Positions 18,447 through 27,020 of a DNA stretch of 64,000 bases are shown here, one piece after another. Each line of letters opens with the position of its first letter. Position 1 is the first letter of the stretch. The DNA comes from Nonlabens xiamenensis. Lineage in GTDB: Bacteria; Bacteroidota; Bacteroidia; Flavobacteriales; Flavobacteriaceae. The DNA is taken from contig NZ_RMVE01000003.1 of assembly GCF_003865345.1 (NCBI RefSeq), positions 310,001-374,000 of the forward strand, read 5' to 3'. The notes below the pieces were generated by a model. The model saw nothing but the letters and a program-made list of their open reading frames with translations. It did not search any database and was not told the origin of the DNA. A program made the translations under genes and the position numbers.

Positions 18447-21400
18447 ATGAACAAAATATTAGTCGGCTTCCTTATACTGGCAGCACAAACCCTTGTTGGA
18501 CAAGAAGTTGACCTCCAGCTTTTTGAAAATATTGAACCTCGCAACATTGGTCCTGGGGGTATGTCTGGAAGAGTTACCGCCATTGATGTGGTAGAAAACC
18601 ATCCAGAAATTATCTATGCTGGGACAGCCAGCGGCGGACTTTGGAAATCGCCGAATGCTGGAATTACCTGGGAGCCTATTTTTGAAAAGGAAGCTACTGC
18701 CTCCATCGGTGCTGTAGCTGTTCAGCAGTCCAATCCCAGCGTTGTTTGGGTAGGTACTGGTGAAGGGAACCCACGTAATTCTCTGAATGGTGGTTATGGC
18801 ATCTATAAATCGATGGATGGTGGAAAGAACTGGGAATTGATGGGTTTAGAAAATACCAGACACATCCATAGAGTGGTTATCGATCCCACAGACCCCAATA
18901 CAGTTTATGTAGCCGCAATCGGCTCTCCGTGGGGGGAACATCCTGAAAGAGGTATATTTAAGACAACAAACGGTGGAACATCCTGGGAAAAGATTCTTTT
19001 CACCAATAACAAATCCGGAGCTGCCGACCTGGTCATGGATCCGGAAAATCCCAACAAACTTATCGCTGCCATGTGGGAACACAAACGCGATCCTTGGTTT
19101 TTTAATTCTGGAGGGAAAGGTTCTGGCCTTTATATGACCCACGACGGAGGGAAAAATTGGAAGCAATTGACTGATGAACAAGGCTTACCTAAAGGAGAAT
19201 TAGGTCGTATAGGTATCGCCATTGCTCCCAGCGATCCCAATGTGGTCTACGCTTTAATTGAATCCAAAAAGAATGCCTTATATAAGTCGACGGACGGCGG
19301 CTTCAATTGGAAAAAAATCAATGATAAGAGTGATATTGGCAATAGGCCTTTCTATTACTCGGATATCTTTGTCGATCCACAGAATGAAAACAGAGTATAT
19401 TCTGTATTTACCTATGTCAACGTTTCTGAAGACGGTGGTAAAAACTTTAGTCAACTCATGCCTGCCTATGGTGTGGACAATGGCGTTCATCCGGACCACC
19501 ACGCCTGGTACATACATCCCAAAGATGGAAAATTTATGATCGATGGGAATGACGGCGGACTCAACATTACCCGTGATCGAGGGAAGCATTGGAGGTTTAT
19601 TGGTAATCTACCTGTAGCCCAGTTCTACCACATCAATGTGGACAATGATATACCCTACAATGTGTATGGTGGAATGCAGGATAATGGTAGCTGGAGAGGT
19701 CCAGCCTATGTTTGGCGTGCACAGGGAATACGCAATAGTTATTGGCAAGAAATAAGTTTTGGCGATGGATTTGACGTAGTTCCAGATCCAGAAAACAGCA
19801 GATTTGGCTATTCTATGAGCCAGCAGGGATTTGTCAGCAGATACGATTGGCAAACGGGTAACAATTATAGTGTAAGACCTACACACCCAGATCCAGAGGT
19901 TCAATTAAGATTTAACTGGAACGCTGCCATAAACATGGATCCATTTGACAGTGCCACCTTATATTTTGGAAGTCAGTTTGTACATAAATCTACGGATAAG
20001 GGGCTTACTTGGGAAGTGATTTCCCCAGACCTGACCACCAACGATCCTGAAAAACAAAAACAATCGGCTTCAGGAGGTTTGACCATGGATGCCACTGGAG
20101 CAGAAAACCATACCACTATTTTGGTCATTGAACCCAGCGCAGCAGAGCGAAATGTGCTTTATGTAGGGACAGATGATGGACGCGTACACGTGAGTAAAGA
20201 TGGTGGAGGTCAATGGCAGGATATTTCCAAAGGACTCAAAGGTCTACCAGAGGGAAGTTGGATTGCCCAGATCAAAGCTTCCAAAACCAAAAAAGGCCAC
20301 GCCCTACTGGTGGCCAATGATTATCGCAGGTTCAATTATGAGCCTTATGCTTACAGGACCACCAACTACGGTAAATCTTGGACCAGAATTGTGGATGCTG
20401 AGGATACCCTGAGCTATGCCCTCTGCATTATTGAACATCCAGAGGAAAATAATTTGATGTTTTTGGGGACAGACGACGGACTCTACGTCAGTTTTGATGC
20501 TGGTAATCGCTGGTCCAAATACACCCATGGTTTTCCGACAGTTTCGGTTAAGGATTTAGTCATCCACCCCAGGGAAGATGATTTGGTGATTGGTACTTTT
20601 GGTCGAGCAGCTTGGGTATTGGATGATTTGGCTCCATTTATCGCTTTCGCGAAAGCGGAAACACCTACCAATTCAAAAAAACCAATTGCCCTATTTGAAC
20701 CACCCGTGGCCTATCTGGCCAGAAATCAGCAACCTACTGGTAGTCGTTTTGGAGCGGATGCCATGTTTAATGGTGAGAATAGAGGAAGCGCAGGCCGATT
20801 CAAATTCTTTTATGATAACGAACTTCAGGCATCATCTGATACCACCAAAGTCGATTCCCTATTTCTTCATATTTACAAGGCTGATGAACTCATACGTACC
20901 CTCAAGCGCAAAGTACCTAAGGAAAAAGGTATCTATCAATGGAACTGGCGCTTGCGAGAGAAAGGAGTCGAACGTCCATCACGTCGGGTCCGGGAATCTC
21001 AAAGTGAACCAGCGGGACAAACTGTTCTGCCTGGCACATACAGAGCAGAATTGGTTTATAATGACCAAATTAAAGATGAAAGTCAAATAAGAGTAGAAGA
21101 AGATCCCAGAATTGATGAAATGAGCATGGCCGACAGGATACAGCAACGTGAGGCCCAGAATGAATTGAACAAACTCCTCCAGGAAATCAACGATGTGACC
21201 AGCTTGCTCGCAAAAAATAAGGAGACCGCATCCAATTTTAAAAAGCTACTGAAACAACAGGATGAAAATAGCTTTAAAAACCAGATTAAAAGCACTGATT
21301 CATTGATTAAGCAAATAGACAGTTTACAGAATAAGTATTTTGGAACGCCAGATGACCGCCAGGGCATCACCCGTAATCCTGAAATCACTGTAATGAATCG

Positions 21401-21596
21401 TGTGTATAGTGCGGCAAGCTATATCGGCAGCAGGCAGGGGCCACAAACCGCCACTGAAAGCCGATTGTTCAAACAAGCCAAAGATCAGGCGATGGAAGTC
21501 AATGCTGAGAGCAAAAACTGGTTAGAAAACGAGTGGAAGAATTTTGTAAACACAATGAAGCAAGTGAGTATCAATATGTTTGATTCACCCGAATAA
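18447..21596 (+). CDS. Large exported VPS10/sortilin-type BNR-repeat protein
   Basis: 1049 residues; signal peptide about 1-19. The first ~740 residues are beta-propeller repeats with Asp-box motifs (S/T-x-D-x-G-x-x-W), for example SMDGGKNWE, THDGGKNWK, STDGGFNWK, SKDGGGQWQ and TTNYGKSWT, as in sortilin/VPS10 and BNR glycosyl hydrolase-like proteins. Then an Ig-like stretch and a C-terminal helical, coiled-coil-prone region (AQNELNKLLQEIND...). Often annotated glycosyl hydrolase, but no sialidase catalytic set was seen, so protein or peptide binding is as likely. AFAKAE is encoded by the palindrome at 20643-20656. Confidence 0.85.
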   Translation: MNKILVGFLILAAQTLVGQEVDLQLFENIEPRNIGPGGMSGRVTAIDVVENHPEIIYAGTASGGLWKSPNAGITWEPIFEKEATASIGAVAVQQSNPSVVWVGTGEGNPRNSLNGGYGIYKSMDGGKNWELMGLENTRHIHRVVIDPTDPNTVYVAAIGSPWGEHPERGIFKTTNGGTSWEKILFTNNKSGAADLVMDPENPNKLIAAMWEHKRDPWFFNSGGKGSGLYMTHDGGKNWKQLTDEQGLPKGELGRIGIAIAPSDPNVVYALIESKKNALYKSTDGGFNWKKINDKSDIGNRPFYYSDIFVDPQNENRVYSVFTYVNVSEDGGKNFSQLMPAYGVDNGVHPDHHAWYIHPKDGKFMIDGNDGGLNITRDRGKHWRFIGNLPVAQFYHINVDNDIPYNVYGGMQDNGSWRGPAYVWRAQGIRNSYWQEISFGDGFDVVPDPENSRFGYSMSQQGFVSRYDWQTGNNYSVRPTHPDPEVQLRFNWNAAINMDPFDSATLYFGSQFVHKSTDKGLTWEVISPDLTTNDPEKQKQSASGGLTMDATGAENHTTILVIEPSAAERNVLYVGTDDGRVHVSKDGGGQWQDISKGLKGLPEGSWIAQIKASKTKKGHALLVANDYRRFNYEPYAYRTTNYGKSWTRIVDAEDTLSYALCIIEHPEENNLMFLGTDDGLYVSFDAGNRWSKYTHGFPTVSVKDLVIHPREDDLVIGTFGRAAWVLDDLAPFIAFAKAETPTNSKKPIALFEPPVAYLARNQQPTGSRFGADAMFNGENRGSAGRFKFFYDNELQASSDTTKVDSLFLHIYKADELIRTLKRKVPKEKGIYQWNWRLREKGVERPSRRVRESQSEPAGQTVLPGTYRAELVYNDQIKDESQIRVEEDPRIDEMSMADRIQQREAQNELNKLLQEINDVTSLLAKNKETASNFKKLLKQQDENSFKNQIKSTDSLIKQIDSLQNKYFGTPDDRQGITRNPEITVMNRVYSAASYIGSRQGPQTATESRLFKQAKDQAMEVNAESKNWLENEWKNFVNTMKQVSINMFDSPE
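20643..20656. repeat. In-gene palindrome copy
   Basis: Exact GCTTTCGCGAAAGC, read as AFAKA inside the VPS10-type gene. Confidence 0.9.
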
Positions 21597-21681
21597 AAGT
21601 TGGCAAAAACCTGCGCCAAAGTCTTGACTGGTGTGTCAAATATATATTAGATTTGCGCGCACCAACGACGAGTTGGTTTTT

Positions 21682-21756
21682 CGGGATGTGGCGCAGTCCG
21701 GTTAGCGTACATGGCTGGGGGTCATGTGGTCGCAGGTTCAAATCCTGTCATCCCGA
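21682..21756 (+). tRNA. tRNA-Pro(GGG)
   Basis: Cloverleaf folds fully: acceptor CGGGATG with CATCCCG, D-stem GCGC/GCGT, anticodon stem CATGG/TCATG with loop CTGGGGG (anticodon GGG), and T-arm GCAGG-TTCAAAT-CCTGT. Discriminator A, no encoded CCA. Its last 17 bases (21740-21756) are repeated downstream and form part of the island-flanking repeats, so it is the likely attachment target. Confidence 0.95.
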
Positions 21757-21763
21757 CAAACAG

Positions 21764-21796
21764 ATGCCTGACAACGAAAGTTGTTGGGCATTTTTT
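21764..21796 (+). terminator. Terminator of tRNA-Pro
   Basis: A 12-bp stem with two G-T pairs (21764-21775 with 21780-21791), a GAAA tetraloop and six T. Located 7 bases after the tRNA. Confidence 0.93.
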
Positions 21797-21890
21797 GTGT
21801 TGGTCGTTGCCGAGCTCAGCCTCGAGCATAAGACCAATACAGAAAATGTCCAGACACGCATTAAGCGTGGCAGGCAGCTAATTGCAAACA

Positions 21891-21929
21891 ATGCGATGTA
21901 AAAGGGTTCTGTAAATCCTGTCATCCCGA
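21891..21929 (+). repeat. Internal copy of the att-like repeat
   Basis: 39-bp sequence spanning the junction of tandem units 1 and 2; it matches the island-flanking repeats with a few changes (GGGTTCTGT for GGATTCTAT). Confidence 0.8.
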
Positions 21930-21936
21930 CAAACAG

Positions 21937-21969
21937 ATGCCTGACAACGAAAGTTGTTGGGCATTTTTT
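21937..21969 (+). terminator. Second copy of the tRNA-Pro terminator
   Basis: Same hairpin as at 21764-21796, displaced by exactly 173 bases as part of the tandem repeat. Confidence 0.85.
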
Positions 21970-22063
21970 GTGTTGGTCGTTGCCGAGCTCAACCTCGAGC
22001 ATAAGACCAATACAGAAAATGTCCAGACACGCATTAAGCGTGGCCGGTAGCTAATTGCAAACA

Positions 22064-22102
22064 ATGCGATGTAAAAGGATCCTATAAATCCTGTCATCCC
22101 GA
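22064..22102 (+). repeat. Left att-like direct repeat of the island
   Basis: 39 bases, identical at 37 positions to 30859-30897. Its 3' part is the tRNA-Pro 3' end (AAATCCTGTCATCCCGA). Marks the left boundary of the inserted region. Confidence 0.85.
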
Positions 22103-22171
22103 AAAATGAGGCTTTATAAAATTGGAGTTTTTTCCATAGCATCGAAAACCAACCGATTCGGTTATCAATTG

Positions 22172-22204
22172 GGTTAGCAAATTCAAAAATGAAAAGTGCT
22201 AACC
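22172..22204. repeat. Short inverted repeat
   Basis: GGTTAGC (22172-22178) and GCTAACC (22198-22204) flank a 19-base spacer just inside the left island edge. Could be a recombinase or terminus site; not followed by a T run. Confidence 0.35.
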
Positions 22205-22285
22205 GAATAAGCTGTAAAACGCTTTTATTTAAATAGTTGATTTGACATTCGTCGAGAAGTTTTCATAACTTTTAAGACGACAACT

Positions 22286-22564
22286 ATGAAATCACGGTTA
22301 GCATTTAGTCTGCTATTTTGGCTGGAAACCTCCAGAGCTAAAAATGGAATGGCTCCAATTATCGCACGGATTACTGTAAAATATATCTACTCGGTATTGC
22401 CGTTTTTCTTAGCTGATTATTCAAAAAAGAGTAAACAAAAGGTTCCAGGCGAAGCTTTAATATTTGGTAATTGTGTGCCAATGCCATTACATATGAAAGT
22501 TCACGAGGCAAAACCAGCACCAAACTCATCTAATTGTAATATAAGTAAAGAGTGGTACGGGTAA
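22286..22564 (+). pseudogene. Remnant of a HerA-like ATPase (C-terminal tail)
   Basis: A 92-codon frame. Residues 53-92 (VPGEALIFGNCVPMP, KVHEAKPAPNSSNCNISKEWYG) closely resemble the extreme C-terminus of HerA/DUF87 ATP-binding proteins, which end PGEA-(x)-FG...P-x-P-x-SS-x-C-(D/N)-I. The P-loop and the rest of the enzyme are missing, and the preceding 52 residues look like random translation. HerA proteins partner with NurA or Sir2 in DNA processing and phage defence. The match is from memory of the family, so moderate certainty. Confidence 0.5.
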
Positions 22565-23075
22565 AGTCTCACCAACGGCACTTGCCACTTCATCCCTCTT
22601 TACCTCATTCCGCTCGCTACATTCGTCCATCCGTCTTCAGCAACAAGAGCCTTCGGTTCCGCACAGTATCAGCAGGGATTGTGAAACGCTTGTCATATCG
22701 AGTTCAGATTTGAATGAACAATTTGTAATTTCAAAGGAAAATATTTAATCACAATCCCTACTCGTACACTTCGCCTTTTCGTCCACCCATCCAACTATTT
22801 TCGTCGTCATAATAAACAGCAGTGATGCCATTCGCATCCGGGAAGGCAGGTAATAAGGTGTGCTTCATTCATTTCATTTTGTTCCAAAAAACATCCTTGC
22901 AGGGGGGGGGCTATTCACTCTACCATCGGGAACTTGTTTCAAAAACTTCAGGTTCCTTAAAGGATTTACGTACAAACATCAGCGATAGGCACATGCTGGT
23001 GCCGCACGAATTATTTCATTTCACTAAATGAGATCTGAATCTTCCTTTCATTCATGAAAATCTGAAATAAACTTT
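22565..23075. other. Non-coding left arm of the island
   Basis: About 510 bases with no credible gene. It contains an 11-bp inverted repeat (AGGGATTGTGA at 22674-22684, TCACAATCCCT at 22749-22759) and a run of nine G at 22902-22910, odd for this base composition. Looks like decayed mobile-element DNA. Confidence 0.5.
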
Positions 23076-24368
23076 CTATCTATCAAACAATTCTCTAAAT
23101 CGATAAATAAACCTATCTATAAGGCGAAGATCCTCTGTGATAATTTCAGCGGTGGCAATAGCTTCTTGAGAAAGCTCAATTTTTTTATTATAGGTTGTAA
23201 TAAGGTTTTCTGGTAATTGAACAATGACTAAGTAATTCCCGTCATCGTCTGTACTCGACCCCATACTTTCAACACTACCAATAAGACTACCATACTCAGG
23301 CTCAGGATAGCTGATCATATTTATATTGACACGTTGTCCAGGTTTTACTTTTCCAAAATTTAAAGCTGGTGTTTTACAAAATGCAAGGTATCCTTCAGGG
23401 TTTTCCGGAAAGATGGTGAAAAGTTCTTCTCCTGCCTGCACAAAATTACCTTCTTCCCAGTTTGTTGGAAAACTGATGGTTCCAGAGCGATTGGCATAAG
23501 TTAAATAGGTACTCTTGTAATTACTTATAGATCGCTTTAAATTAATAAACGCTTGATTAACACTTCGCCTTAAAGTAAAATTAGCGATCTCGTTTTCAAT
23601 GGCGATGCCCTTTAATGTACCAGAATTATTGTAAAGCTGATTGCGTAATTGAGAGATCTGACTGGTAAAGGATTGATAAGAGCGTTCGTATTGAAAGATG
23701 TCTAGTTGTTTCGATTCATATTCTTGTCTTGCAATAACACCTTTGTCAAACAAAGTTTTCATGCGACGTAATTCTTCTTGTTTTAATTCTAGTTCTTTCA
23801 AATTGTTTCGCTTTCGCGAAAGCAAGTTCTCCAACTGTATTTCAAGCTCTCTTCGATTAAATTTCTGCGATTGAGTATTGTTTTCAAAAGGTTTAAGCTT
23901 TCGGTTGAGCTCATAACTCAAATACGCGTTCTCAAACGCAGCATAGTCCTGCTCGAGATCGCCCAAGTATAATATAGGCATACTGTAAATAGGAAAAGTA
24001 ACATTTTCATTATCCATGGAAAGTGTATCTAGCGTTCTTTCCAATAACAAAACATCTTGAAAAGCAGCATTATTCTCAAGGATCATTAATAAATCCCCTT
24101 CTTGCACCTTTCCATTCTCCGTAACATAAATGCTGTCTAGCCTTGTACTTACTTGTGCCAGTTCTTTTTGAGGTGCGTCTCTTGTGGTAATAATAGCTTG
24201 TGTAGGTACCAGGTCAGGGTATTCTATAAGATAAGACAGTCCTAACCCAAGGATGATGACAAGTAAAATTGAAAAGCTGCCATAACGCAGTAAAAAGTGT
24301 GGTACACGGGTTATGATCTCCTGTACCTCATCACTGCGCAATTCTAAGTTCTCATTATTTTCTGGCAT
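23076..24368 (-). CDS. HlyD-family membrane fusion protein of the peptide exporter
   Basis: 430 residues. One membrane helix near 28-48, a first beta/lipoyl half (VSTRLDSIYVTENGKVQEGDLLM), a long coiled coil (about 140-260: RRELEIQLENLLSRKRNNLKELELKQEELRRMKTLFDKGVI) and a second lipoyl/barrel half (NRSGTISFPTNWEEGNFVQAGEELF, VKPGQRVNINMISYPEPEYG). It links the inner-membrane ABC exporter to the outer membrane. Start ATG 24368 overlaps the exporter stop by one base. Palindrome at 23810-23823 encodes LSRKR in the coiled coil. Confidence 0.93.
   Translation of the reverse strand: MPENNENLELRSDEVQEIITRVPHFLLRYGSFSILLVIILGLGLSYLIEYPDLVPTQAIITTRDAPQKELAQVSTRLDSIYVTENGKVQEGDLLMILENNAAFQDVLLLERTLDTLSMDNENVTFPIYSMPILYLGDLEQDYAAFENAYLSYELNRKLKPFENNTQSQKFNRRELEIQLENLLSRKRNNLKELELKQEELRRMKTLFDKGVIARQEYESKQLDIFQYERSYQSFTSQISQLRNQLYNNSGTLKGIAIENEIANFTLRRSVNQAFINLKRSISNYKSTYLTYANRSGTISFPTNWEEGNFVQAGEELFTIFPENPEGYLAFCKTPALNFGKVKPGQRVNINMISYPEPEYGSLIGSVESMGSSTDDDGNYLVIVQLPENLITTYNKKIELSQEAIATAEIITEDLRLIDRFIYRFRELFDR
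23810..23823. repeat. In-gene palindrome copy inside the island
   Basis: Exact GCTTTCGCGAAAGC, read as LSRKR within the HlyD-like gene; the only copy in the island. Confidence 0.9.
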
Positions 24369-26557
24369 TAATTCCCTAGTTCTAGTTGGTTTTTGACCAG
24401 TTCGTAATAGGCTCCCTTTTTTGCTGTAAGTTCTTGATGGTTACCGGTCTCTATAATTCTTCCTTTTGACAACACCACGATTTGATCTGCATTCTTTACA
24501 GTACTCAATCTGTGCGCAATGATTAGAACTGTTTTATCCTTAAAGAACTGGTTCAGATTATTCATAATGATCTTTTCATTGTTAGCATCTAGTGCGCTAG
24601 TAGCCTCATCAAAAAACAAAAAATCTGGGTTTTTGTAAACCGCTCTTGCTATCAATAGGCGTTGTTTTTGTCCGGTACTCAAGCCTGTGCCTTCTTGACC
24701 TATTTTGGTATTATAAGAAAGTGGTAGCATTTCTATAAAATCCTTTATGTTGGCGATGCTAATGGCTCGCTCCAGCCTTTCCTGATCAATGTAATCTTCC
24801 CCAACTGCGATATTATAGGCAATTGTGTCGTTAAATATATAACCTTCCTGCATTACCGTGCCACTGCTGTCTCGCCATGCTTGGTGTGAAATATGATGGA
24901 GTTTTTGATTTCCTAGGTAAACAGTTCCCTGTTGTGGTTCATAGAACTTGAGCAACATTTTCATTAATGTGGTCTTTCCACTACCACTGGTACCTACAAT
25001 AGCAGTAACTTTATTGGCAGGAATAATCATGTCTAAGTCTTCCAGAACGAATTGATTACTTCCCATATATCTAAAACTGACGTTCTCAAGAATTATATCA
25101 CTATCCAGTTGAACTTTCATGATGCGCTGTTCTTCTGGAGGCTCCTCGTCCTCCCGATCATGGATTTCTCCCAATCTTTCTAGAGAGATGCGCGCATCCT
25201 GTAGTTCTCTCACATAGTTGATCAGCTGTCCTATAGGAGCATTAAGTTGACCCACTATATAGGTAATTGCCAGCATCATACCAAGAGTGATATCGCCTGA
25301 AATAACTAGCGTTGCAGAAATGATCGTAATAAAAATGTTCTTTAGCTCGTTGATAAATCCAGATCCTACGCCCTGAAACTGCTCCAACCTCAAACCTTCC
25401 ATCGCTACCTTAAATAGTCTTGCCTGCGTGTACTCCCAGTTCCATCGCTTACGCCTTTCCGCATTATGAAGTTTGATGTCTTGCATTCCATTAATTATTT
25501 CAATGACTTTGCTTTGCTCTTGACTGACTTGTGAGAAGCGTTTATAATCTAGATCCCGTCGTTTTTTAAGAAAAATGGCAATCCATAAAAAATAAAGAGC
25601 ACTACCAGCCATAAATATTCCAAAAATCAGCCAGCTATAATAGGCAAGCACGATACTAAAAATGATCAAATTGAACATTCCAAACAATACCGACAATGAC
25701 GAGGTTGTAAGGATTTGCTCAATACGCCTATGGTCGTTGATGCGCTGTAGAATATCTCCAGTGACTCTAGAATCAAAATAGGCAATTGGCAATTTCATCA
25801 ACTTGATAAAAAAGTCTGATACAAGCGAGATATTGATGCGGGTACTCAAATGCAGTAGGATCCAACTACGTATGACTTCAATCACGGTACGACCTAAGAA
25901 TACGGCCAACTGGGCAAAAAGTACTAAATAGATAAAACCTATATCTTGATTCTTGATCCCAATATCTACTACACTTTGAGTCAAAAAAGGAACTACTAGT
26001 TGTAATAAACTAGCCGCAAGCAATCCCAGCACCAGTTGCCATAAAAGATTTCTATGCCGCTTAATATAATGGGTCAGGACTCCAAAACCATATTTCGATT
26101 CTTCGTCATCTTCAAAATCATTATTAAAGCCAATCGTAGGTTCAAGCATCAATGCTATTCCTTCTTGAGAATCTTCTTTGGCACTTTTACCGATCCACGC
26201 ATCAATGAATTCTCGTTGAGAATATTTGATCAAACCATGTGCAGGATCTGCAATAAAAAATCGATTTTGTTTGATCTTATATAGTATAACGTAATGATTC
26301 TGCGACCAATGCAAAATACATGGCAACGGTGCTTTAATAAGTTTCTTAGTACTTAGTTTTACAGCAAGAGTTTTGAAGCCTATCTGCTCTGCAGCCTCAC
26401 TAATACCTAATAAACTACTACCTTCACGAGTAGTCTCCGCCACCTGCCTCAAACGATCTATGGAAAGTGTTTTTCCGTAATGTCTAGCTACCATTTTAAG
26501 ACAGGTGGGACCACAATCTTTAGCCTCTGACTGTTTAAAAATTCTAAACCGCTTCAA
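24368..26557 (-). CDS. Peptidase-containing ABC transporter (C39 PCAT)
   Basis: 729 residues. C39 peptidase domain first: Q9, C15 in KDCGPTC, H88 in QNHYV and D104 in IADP form the catalytic set. Membrane domain about 165-440 with the usual helices. Nucleotide-binding domain: Walker A GTSGSGKT 522-529, signature LSTGQKQ 626-632, Walker B FLFFDE 646-651, H-loop H682. It should cut double-glycine leaders and export the core peptides. The start is TTG 26557; the nearby ATG is out of frame. Last but one gene of the cassette, immediately before the HlyD partner. All active-site residues look intact. Confidence 0.95.
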   Translation of the reverse strand: MKRFRIFKQSEAKDCGPTCLKMVARHYGKTLSIDRLRQVAETTREGSSLLGISEAAEQIGFKTLAVKLSTKKLIKAPLPCILHWSQNHYVILYKIKQNRFFIADPAHGLIKYSQREFIDAWIGKSAKEDSQEGIALMLEPTIGFNNDFEDDEESKYGFGVLTHYIKRHRNLLWQLVLGLLAASLLQLVVPFLTQSVVDIGIKNQDIGFIYLVLFAQLAVFLGRTVIEVIRSWILLHLSTRINISLVSDFFIKLMKLPIAYFDSRVTGDILQRINDHRRIEQILTTSSLSVLFGMFNLIIFSIVLAYYSWLIFGIFMAGSALYFLWIAIFLKKRRDLDYKRFSQVSQEQSKVIEIINGMQDIKLHNAERRKRWNWEYTQARLFKVAMEGLRLEQFQGVGSGFINELKNIFITIISATLVISGDITLGMMLAITYIVGQLNAPIGQLINYVRELQDARISLERLGEIHDREDEEPPEEQRIMKVQLDSDIILENVSFRYMGSNQFVLEDLDMIIPANKVTAIVGTSGSGKTTLMKMLLKFYEPQQGTVYLGNQKLHHISHQAWRDSSGTVMQEGYIFNDTIAYNIAVGEDYIDQERLERAISIANIKDFIEMLPLSYNTKIGQEGTGLSTGQKQRLLIARAVYKNPDFLFFDEATSALDANNEKIIMNNLNQFFKDKTVLIIAHRLSTVKNADQIVVLSKGRIIETGNHQELTAKKGAYYELVKNQLELGN

Positions 26558-26599
26558 ATAAGAACATCTTTTTAATTATAGTTTTTGAAATAACAATAT

Positions 26600-26623
26600 G
26601 CGATAGATATCCATATCCATCGC
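26600..26623. promoter_or_regulatory. Imperfect palindrome upstream of the exporter gene
   Basis: 24-bp near-palindrome GCGAT-A-GATAT-CC-ATATC-C-ATCGC in the gap between precursor A and the exporter. Could be an operator or a partial attenuator; no T run follows on the minus strand. Confidence 0.35.
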
Positions 26624-26732
26624 GGTACTTTAGAAGATCTAAACGATTAAATTCAATATTGCCAAAAACTAGAATTTAATATTATAATAATGACATTGTT
26701 CGATTAAAAATTTACCTGTTGCAAGAATTAGT

Positions 26733-26987
26733 TTAGTCGCCATGAGCACAGTCATAACCACATTTAGAATTACCTTCATTTATAATGAAGTTCGCACAGT
26801 AATCATTTGCAACCCCACTTTCACGTTCAGCTGGCTGTAGACTAGGACTTATAGTCATTGTATACATTGTTTCACTTCCTTGGGAATCTGTTAGATAAAT
26901 AATACAGGTGCCACCGCCTTGAATGATTCTTTGAGTCTCTTTAGATAATAAGAATATTCCGTCTGTGTTAATTAAATTTTCAAACAA
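26733..26987 (-). CDS. Precursor peptide A, GG-leader, four-Cys
   Basis: 84 residues from TTG 26987; the TTG is the only start that gives the MFENLINTDG leader, which aligns with MFQDLMSTEG of precursor B. Leader ends with LSKETQRIIQGGG (GGG 24-26), matching a C39 double-glycine cut site. Core of about 58-60 residues with cysteines at 28, 64, 76 and 80, the last two in KCGYDCAHGD. 33 bases follow the end of the upstream TlpA-like remnant. Likely a secreted bacteriocin-like or signalling peptide; activity unknown. Confidence 0.8.
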   Translation of the reverse strand: MFENLINTDGIFLLSKETQRIIQGGGTCIIYLTDSQGSETMYTMTISPSLQPAERESGVANDYCANFIINEGNSKCGYDCAHGD

Positions 26988-27020
26988 ATTTTTAATATTT
27001 TGATTATTGATTAGTTGAAA

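Larger units (their letters stand above)
21740..22102 (+). repeat. 173-bp tandem repeat seeded by the tRNA-Pro 3' end
   Basis: Two nearly identical 173-bp units start at 21740 and 21913, and a third start (17 bases) at 22086. Each unit begins with the last 17 bases of tRNA-Pro, then the hairpin terminator, then an A/T-rich stretch ending ATGCGATGTAAAAGG. Differences are few (such as AGCCTCGAGC vs AACCTCGAGC). Short ORFs across it are by-products of the repetition. Confidence 0.95.

Noticed and set aside
21740-22102. CRISPR array
   Set aside because: Only two long units with no spacers; repeat derives from tRNA-Pro.
21653-22142. Short ORFs over the tRNA-Pro repeat array
   Set aside because: Same reading frames repeat with the 173-bp unit and overlap a tRNA; no coding signs.
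22758-22868. 36-residue minus-strand ORF (MKHTLLPAFPDANG...)
   Set aside because: Looks protein-like but is too short and isolated in decayed DNA to support.
22822-23031. 69-codon plus-strand ORF
   Set aside because: Crosses the G9 run, no family resemblance, no start context.
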